Below, in pieces: positions 8,784 to 12,798 of a stretch of 12,798 bases of DNA (the first letter of the stretch is position 1; every line of letters begins with the position of its first letter). This DNA comes from Stemphylium vesicarium (Eukaryota; Ascomycota; Dothideomycetes; Pleosporales; Pleosporaceae), in assembly GCA_004380135.1 (NCBI GenBank), contig QXCR01000359.1:1-12798 (forward strand). The letters run 5' to 3'. The translations under genes were made by a program, and so were the position numbers. The notes under the pieces are model-generated. The model was not told the origin of the DNA, made no database searches, and saw only the letters and a program-made list of their open reading frames with translations.

Positions 8784-8907
8784 TATTAAAACTTTAGAGG
8801 TATAAAAGTTATTATATTATTAAGATAAGACTTAAGACTAAGTACTAAAGCTAATTAGTTATGCAATATTAGTTACATAATCACTGTCTTCATCGCCCAT
8901 CTTGACA
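8784..8907 (-). repeat. 5' LTR of the Copia element (124 bp)
   Basis: Plus strand TATTAAAAC...CTTGACA, the same length as 3072-3195 and colinear with it. The TG terminus on the inner side has become TA. In this copy the inner part (8784 to about 8832) is mutated and the outer part (about 8850-8907) is not, the mirror image of the other LTR. A transcription start is expected within it, but no TATA box can be assigned. Confidence 0.85.
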
Positions 8908-9199
8908 GATCATTGCACCAACTTGCGCACATTCGCAACGAGCACAGTGTTCAGGTGGCGGGACAAGACAAACGTGATACTTATTGTCAACACTCCAAAA
9001 CTCAGTACAACCACCCTGAGCGCTTAGTTACCACCGGAAGACTCAAAACTACAAATTTTGAAGTATTACTGTTGCCTCATCGACACGACCGTCCATGCGC
9101 TGAGATAGACAGGGGCGTTAACCGCCCGGGGCTTGCGGTCGATATATATATCATAGGTAAGCTCGATGCCCCCCATTTTGTCTTATTCCCACATCAAGC
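8908..9199. other. intergenic, normal composition; possible promoter
   Basis: RIP stops inside the LTR and this stretch has normal dinucleotide content. An open plus-strand frame (8913-9209) begins with TTG, has no recognised domain and is out of frame with the gene downstream, so it is not called. A TATA-like run, GATATATATATC (9141-9152), ends about 48 bp before ATG 9200 and is a plausible core promoter for the next gene. Confidence 0.4.
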
Positions 9200-10104
9200 A
9201 TGGCCTTAATCGGGATGCTTGATTTTGCCTCGATGTTATCGCTGGACGACGCGCAACCTGATCATCACCAGATTATCGTAAGTCATATTGGGAGATTCTT
9301 TGTGTTAAAGTTCTAATACGTTTCAGATTCCAGCTTTCCGAGAATTCCTGGCGGTCTTCGTCCAGCCAGACGTCTATGAAGCGGATTTCCTCCCGAATCC
9401 TTACAATGTTCCTCTTCGACATGACGATTTGATACATTGGAAAGAGAAGGGCGTGCAGCCCCTATGTGAGCGGCGACGTGGCATTTGTCCAGTGCAAGCA
9501 ACCGAGCGCGCACACAAGAGGATCTTCGACAACTTTTGCAGTGTGCTTGCTACGCTCGATTACTCCTACCGTAAAGACCTCGCTTTCGAGACTTGGACCG
9601 CATACCTTCATCGGGAGAGATTTGTTCTTATGCCTATACCGCCGGATTTCTGCAAAGGCTCTATGGCTCTGCTCGCATGCCACCGTAGCAACATAGAAGC
9701 AGCAATTCAGGCATCCTTTCCCCAGTTACGAAAGAGCTTGGAAGAATGGGGTCTTTATCAGCCATACAACCGTCCTGTGTTACTTATGCCAGCTCTGATA
9801 GACTATATGTCTCTGTTTGGCAAGACTCTTCCCGACCTGAGGAGCGAAAACGATGCGGTCATCTCTACCATTGCGTCTCATTTCGAATCCTTTGTGGTAT
9901 GTTGCTCTCCCCGCCCATGTCTTCAGAAATTGAGTGTAACAGAAATCCCATTCGGAGACGCTAAATGTGCCCCAAGTCCGAGACGGTCGTGGTGACAGGT
10001 TGCACATATTTAAAACGACTACGTCCTTTGGATGGCGTGAAAGGCTTATGGTAGAGGGCGCGTTAGCTTTCTTTCGGTTCCGTTATAGAGTGACGCAGGC
10101 TTAA
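9200..10104 (+). CDS. hypothetical protein, three exons (269 aa)
   Basis: Proposed exons 9200-9277, 9327-9896 and 9943-10104. Intron 1 (49 bp) has GTAAGT, a CTAAT branch-like site and TTTCAG. Intron 2 (46 bp) has GTATGT and AACAG; its acceptor is less certain. Both are phase 0, and the joined frame is open to TAA 10102-10104. ATG 9200 is preferred over 9215 because it has A at -3 and G at +4. The product starts MALIGMLDFASMLSLDDAQP and contains IPAFREFLAVFVQPDVYEAD, DLIHWKEKGVQPLCERRRG and RKSLEEWGLYQPYNRP; exon 3 gives RLHIFKTTTSFGWRERLM. I see no signal peptide, membrane segment or known catalytic motif, and I do not recognise the family. Without intron 2 the frame ends at 9995 instead. It is the first gene to the right of the Copia element. 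Confidence 0.6.
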
Positions 10105-10865
10105 GCCCTGTGTGAGCGGCTCGGGATACGTACATAGTGAAATTGACATGCATTGATCTATGAGGCACTAAGTCTCTGCCAGAATCGGAAGGAGAAGCCT
10201 CTTCGGCACTAAACTCCATGTTAGCTAACGTCGACCCAAGCGTGCCGGGACGCACGGTGTAACGGGACGCTTTCTCTTCCGGGTCTTCGGATTGTCCCTG
10301 GTGTTCTTTGATATAGACAAGTGCAATGCGCATCTATTCTACAGCTCTTATTCTCCCAGCACATCAGTTTCCGAAGCCAGAAAGCGCGTCGTTAACCGTG
10401 CTGTCACTCGTTCTCTCAACGCTGTTCCCCGACTCTCCTCTAACACCCCCCTATTCGTTTGCGACAGTACATGTCTGCGAAAAGCTCGGTGGGCTAGAAA
10501 GGAGGCTAAGATAGTAAAGATTAAGACTGCAGCCCCAAAAGGTCGATTTAGAGTAGAGAGCGTATGTCCCGGCAGCTTCTCCGCGCAGACGGCAAGATCG
10601 TTGAAACAGGTCTGACCCGACAGGCGCTGTTAGCGGCTCTTGGCATGCAGTAGACGGAAGTAGCGTGCTTAAATATGCCTGTGGCTGTGGCGCAGGTTTG
10701 CTGGCCGCAGTCGTCAGGTAATTTCTGCCATTCCGCTCTCTTAGCGAGTAACCCAACAAGCCCGTGCTCATAGTAGGCCCACCTGCCTAACTGGTAGACA
10801 CCAACTGATATGGATCTTTACCTCATAAGCGAGAAACGAGATGCATCCACTGTCCAGGCAACTAG
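10105..10865. other. no supported gene
   Basis: Composition is normal. Several short open frames overlap on opposite strands (for example 10046-10333 minus, 10451-10771 minus, 10326-10514 plus). None has a recognised motif, convincing splice sites or a clear advantage over its opposite-strand frame. No tRNA B-box was seen. Confidence 0.4.
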
Positions 10866-11125
10866 TTACAACACGAGAATTACGGCGGTCGAGGTCACGT
10901 TAGCGGTCATTTTGCGCGTGGCCTCAGCAGCCACCTTAGTTTCCATCTCCACGCTATTACCGCTGTCTGCACCTTCCCTCGTTTGGACATCCTGGGGCAA
11001 TAGGGCGTATCCTGCAAGTATATTTTCTCAGGTTTTGGAGACGCATCTGCGCTTGGTGCTGTATTGATGACATCGACATGATATGAAGTGTATGCTGTCC
11101 ACAGTCTTCCCTTATGTTCTTCCTC
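10866..11125 (-). other. open frames downstream of the 265-aa gene, possible decayed 3' coding sequence
   Basis: After the TGA at 11126-11128 the same minus frame stays open for 72 more codons to 10907 (contains NTAPSADASPKPEKIYLQD). A second frame is open over 11027-10866 (ALLPQDVQTREGADSGNSVE, then KVAAEATRKMT) and ends at TAA 10866-10868. Both have protein-like, charged composition. They could be a lost C-terminus, an unrecognised exon or chance. The overlapping plus-strand frame (10810-11067) looks like the shadow of these. Confidence 0.3.
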
Positions 11126-12022
11126 TCATTTCAATCGTTTCTCTACACGACAGGCAATGCTATGATCTGGCGCCTGTCGTTTGCGAGGGGGTGTGACTTC
11201 CACATTCGATAGAGGGGGTGGGGTTGCGCTTGTCTCTTTGGTCTCGCTTTGTCGTAGCTGCGCAACCCGGCTACCAAAATGCTCCCAGAGTGGCTTTTGA
11301 TTATCAGCCGATGTACTCCAAGTTTTCCCGACGAAGACTTCTGAATCTCCAAATGGGTTGTCGTTTCCAGACTTTTTCGTCCGCCATCCACTTCTGGTGC
11401 CGTAAAGAGTTGTACCATACTCTTCGAGCTGAAACTCTTTCCACAACTCCAGTCCGGCTATGTATATGACTTTTGGCTTGTATTTCTTGACTGCCTCCTT
11501 GATAATACGCCGGTCGGTGTCAGTGCAATGTTTGCCATTTTCGAGGTTGAATACCACATTCGTCGGGGTGTCGGTGATTTTGAGGAATTCATCAAACTTG
11601 CTGCTCGTGCGATCCTGAGGTTTGGGCAAAAAGGCGCATCTTAAGCTCGCCTAGGAAAGTTTAGCTGATAACGATCGGCTACGACAGAGGAGACAGGCTT
11701 TCAACAAACTTACATTCTCTATGAGCGCATCTATCTCTCTCTGCCTCTTCACAAGATCTTCACACTTCAATGCTGCAATGCGAGTTAAGCGTTCACATTC
11801 CCGTTCGTTACATTCCAATACAGCTTGTTGGAGCACCCCAAGCACAGAACTCGCTTCCTTGGCTTCGGTAATGCCTGTAGCATCTCGCCATTGCTCCAAT
11901 GTGGTTGTGCATATGTGATACTGAGCGTCTCCGTGATCGCCTATGGCCAAGTATTCTTTTATAGTTTTTTGTTCGTCGAGATCGCATATGCAGAAGTTTA
12001 GATGACCTCCGATCACAGTCAT
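11126..12022 (-). CDS. hypothetical protein, two exons, basic NLS-like C-terminus (265 aa)
   Basis: Exon 1 is 12022-11714 (103 codons). A 99-bp phase-0 intron (11713-11615) has GTAAGT at its start and CTCAG at its end. Exon 2 is 11614-11126, ending in TGA. The ATG lies in CACAATGAC (A at -3). Residues 1-50 (MTVIGGHLNFCICDLDEQKT, then YLAIGDHGDAQYHICTTTLE) are followed by a helical, coiled-coil-like stretch at about 65-100 with several Cys/Glu (ECNERECERLTRIAALKCED). Exon 2 gives TNVVFNLENGKHCTDTDRR, then IKEAVKKYKPKVIYIAGLEL, then GTTLYGTRSGWRTKKSGN. The last ~25 residues contain PPRKRQ and EKRLK, which could be a bipartite nuclear localisation signal. The KPKVIYIAG strand with a preceding HCTD is faintly like uracil-DNA-glycosylase-fold proteins, too weak for a call. 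I do not recognise the family. Confidence 0.65.
11615..11713 (-). other. spliceosomal intron of the 265-aa gene
   Basis: The minus strand has GTAAGT at 11713 and ends CCTCAG at 11615. It is 99 bp and phase 0, and joins IDALIEN to DRTSSKFDEF. Reading through it would end the first exon in a short cysteine-rich tail (ACLLCRSRSLSAKLS), which looks like intron translation. Confidence 0.65.
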
Positions 12023-12280
12023 TGTGAGCGCTACAGCAAAATAAAAATTGATAGTCTTGAGGTGTTAACGAAAAGAAGGTCCTCAAAATGTTTCCTTGCG
12101 CACTAGTCTGACGAGGTGAGCAGAAAACGTAGACAAGAAAGACGGTGCACCGCCGCTTATGTTTAGGCAACAACCAAGCATATTAGTCATCGAACTCTTG
12201 ATCCACGCAGCCACGCAGTCACGAAACCAATCAAAATCGCCAATGTAGCGCTCTGCGGCGTCAGCGTAATTAACTGCAGA
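12023..12280. other. intergenic between NLR remnant and the 265-aa gene
   Basis: No supported gene. The minus strand here should hold the promoter of the 265-aa gene. An AT-rich stretch (about 12040-12056, AATTTTTATTTTG on the minus strand) lies just upstream of its ATG. Open frames here are short and unrecognised. I could not find the rest of the NACHT domain in any frame. Confidence 0.4.
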
Positions 12281-12681
12281 CTAAAGTCGGTCCCTGCGTA
12301 ACGGAAAACCCGCCGTCGCGGAACGCCAACGGCCTGTGCCCGCCAGGCCGCGCAGCCAGAAGATGTATCGCTCGTCTTCTCCCTGCGCCCAACCGTGTAT
12401 CTCATCGAGGAGATCTATGCGCGTGTTGGCAAGGCAGGACGGGTCGTGCCGCTTTGCATACGAGTTAAAGGTCGCGTCTTCGGCGTTTGGTAGACGATCG
12501 AGGGTGTTGTCGAGTCCTGCTTGAGGTGTCTGCTTAGCGCCCCGCTTCTTCTTCTCTTTGACAGCTTGACGGCCCTCGGGCGGCCCCGCGACGTACCAAT
12601 GTGAACCGAACCGTTGATGGTGTTGGCTTGGACGCTAGAGTAGGCGTTGCCGAACGCTACGTTAGATGTTGTAGAGGTCAT
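12281..12681 (-). pseudogene. truncated fungal NLR (NACHT-type) remnant, ends just after the P-loop glycines (106 aa)
   Basis: Exon 1 is 12681-12597. An 80-bp phase-1 intron (12596-12517) has GTACGT, a GCTAAGC branch-like site and AAGCAG. Exon 2 is 12516-12281, ending in TAG. The product begins MTSTTSNVAFGNAYSSVQAN and continues TINGSVHIG, a Gly/Asn-rich opening like those of many fungal NLRs. Exon 2 gives LPNAEDATFNSYAKRHDPSC, NTRIDLLDEIHGWAQGEDER and YIFWLRGLAGTG, matching the start of NACHT domains in HET-E-like and related incompatibility/NLR proteins. There the motif continues GTGKST; here GTG is followed by RWRSATAGF and a stop. The Walker A Lys and everything after it (Walker B, sensor, WD/ANK/TPR repeats) are missing. 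ATG 12681 was preferred over 12702 for context (G at -3). It is probably non-functional, or at most a short N-terminal decoy-like peptide. Confidence 0.7.
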
Positions 12682-12702
12682 GGCATCGCTGCAGAAGAGC
12701 AT

Positions 12703-12798
12703 GCGCCAACGGTGGTGTGTCTACAGTGATGGCCTGCGGCGCAGCGCCTCCTTGGCCTCAGCCTGGCGGCCTGTAGCCTGCAGCCTGACGGACCCCGA
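12703..12798. other. GC-rich low-complexity upstream region of the NLR remnant
   Basis: Rich in recurring GCCTG/GGCCT words (12732-12789), with no open frame of note. It would contain the promoter and 5' leader of the NLR fragment if that is transcribed. No specific site is identified. Confidence 0.35.

Larger units (their letters stand above)
3072..8907 (-). mobile_element. complete Ty1/Copia LTR retrotransposon, RIP-inactivated
   Basis: A 5836-bp element read on the minus strand. Order: 5' LTR 8784-8907, primer-binding site 8769-8783, leader with ~150-bp tandem repeats (8171-8720), polyprotein 7882-3309, polypurine tracts at 3218-3228 and 3196-3206, 3' LTR 3072-3195. The Copia assignment rests on domain order: integrase (5875-5569 core) lies upstream of reverse transcriptase (motif A 4477, YIDD 4225) and RNase H. 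Most of the element is RIP-altered, but patches at about 3595-3660, 3735-3840, 4785-5000, 5680-5800, 6130-6280, 6900-7040, 7290-7400, 7560-7885 and 8240-8460 keep normal CpA/TpG. The five bases outside each end (CTTCT and GATCA) do not match, so no target duplication is visible. Confidence 0.88.

Noticed and set aside
8913..9209. Plus-strand open frame of 98 codons beside the Copia LTR
   Set aside because: Starts with TTG, has no domain, and is out of frame with the spliced gene at 9200.
9897..9976. Alternative acceptors for intron 2 of the 9200 gene, at 9926, 9956 or 9976
   Set aside because: 9926 would give a 30-bp intron, too short; 9976 gives only 25 more codons; 9956 (GGAG) yields the same frame as 9942 but has a weaker acceptor. 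Kept as possible alternatives.
10046..10771. Short open frames on both strands (10046-10333, 10451-10771 minus; 10292-10615 plus)
   Set aside because: They compete with each other, lack supporting splice sites or motifs, and one overlaps exon 3 of the 9200-10104 model.
10770..10810. tRNA-like stretch (CTGCCTAACTGGTAGACACC)
   Set aside because: Resembles an A-box only; no B-box (GGTTCGANNCC) or cloverleaf could be found.

Overview
The window looks like a transposon-rich, AT-rich compartment of a filamentous ascomycete (Pezizomycotina) genome, next to a small genic block. Two signs point there. First, about 8.5 kb shows the signature of repeat-induced point mutation (RIP): CpA/TpG is almost absent, TpA is in great excess, and reading frames are broken by TAG/TAA where Trp and Gln codons are expected. 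Second, the genes on the right have short (46-99 bp) fungal-type introns, and one is a fragment of a fungal NLR (NACHT-type) gene. The species cannot be named from the sequence.

Layout from left to right. 1-1370: right part of a pogo/Fot1-type DNA transposon on the minus strand. Its transposase frame is heavily mutated in the middle but clean over 1-345. 1373-2958: 5' part of a Gypsy-type LTR retrotransposon (minus strand), with a gag frame, a CCHC knuckle and a probable 5' LTR. It is interrupted by the pogo element and by a 119-bp solo-LTR-like insertion (2228-2346) with a perfect 5-bp target duplication. 2959-3071: probable C-terminal scrap of a second pogo-like transposase, next to the Gypsy LTR. 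3072-8907: a structurally complete 5.8-kb Copia element on the minus strand, with two 124-bp LTRs, a candidate initiator-tRNA-Met half-molecule primer site, two polypurine tracts, a leader of four ~150-bp tandem repeats, and a gag-PR-IN-RT-RH polyprotein frame destroyed by RIP plus one 1-nt frameshift. All elements are inferred to be immobile.

From about 8860 rightward the composition is normal. I model three genes by joining open frames across consensus introns: an unrecognised 269-aa protein (9200-10104, plus); an unrecognised 265-aa protein with a basic C-terminus (11126-12022, minus); and a 106-aa NLR remnant that keeps the N-terminal motif and the start of the NACHT P-loop, then stops (12281-12681, minus). 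They show no obvious shared pathway. The setting, orphan-looking genes and a broken NLR beside RIP-mutated repeats, is typical of accessory fungal DNA.

The main points for follow-up are the patchy RIP with boundaries inside both Copia LTRs, the half-tRNA primer site, the conversion of most catalytic and zinc-binding residues by one mutation type, the nested insertion order, and the two unrecognised intron-containing genes.
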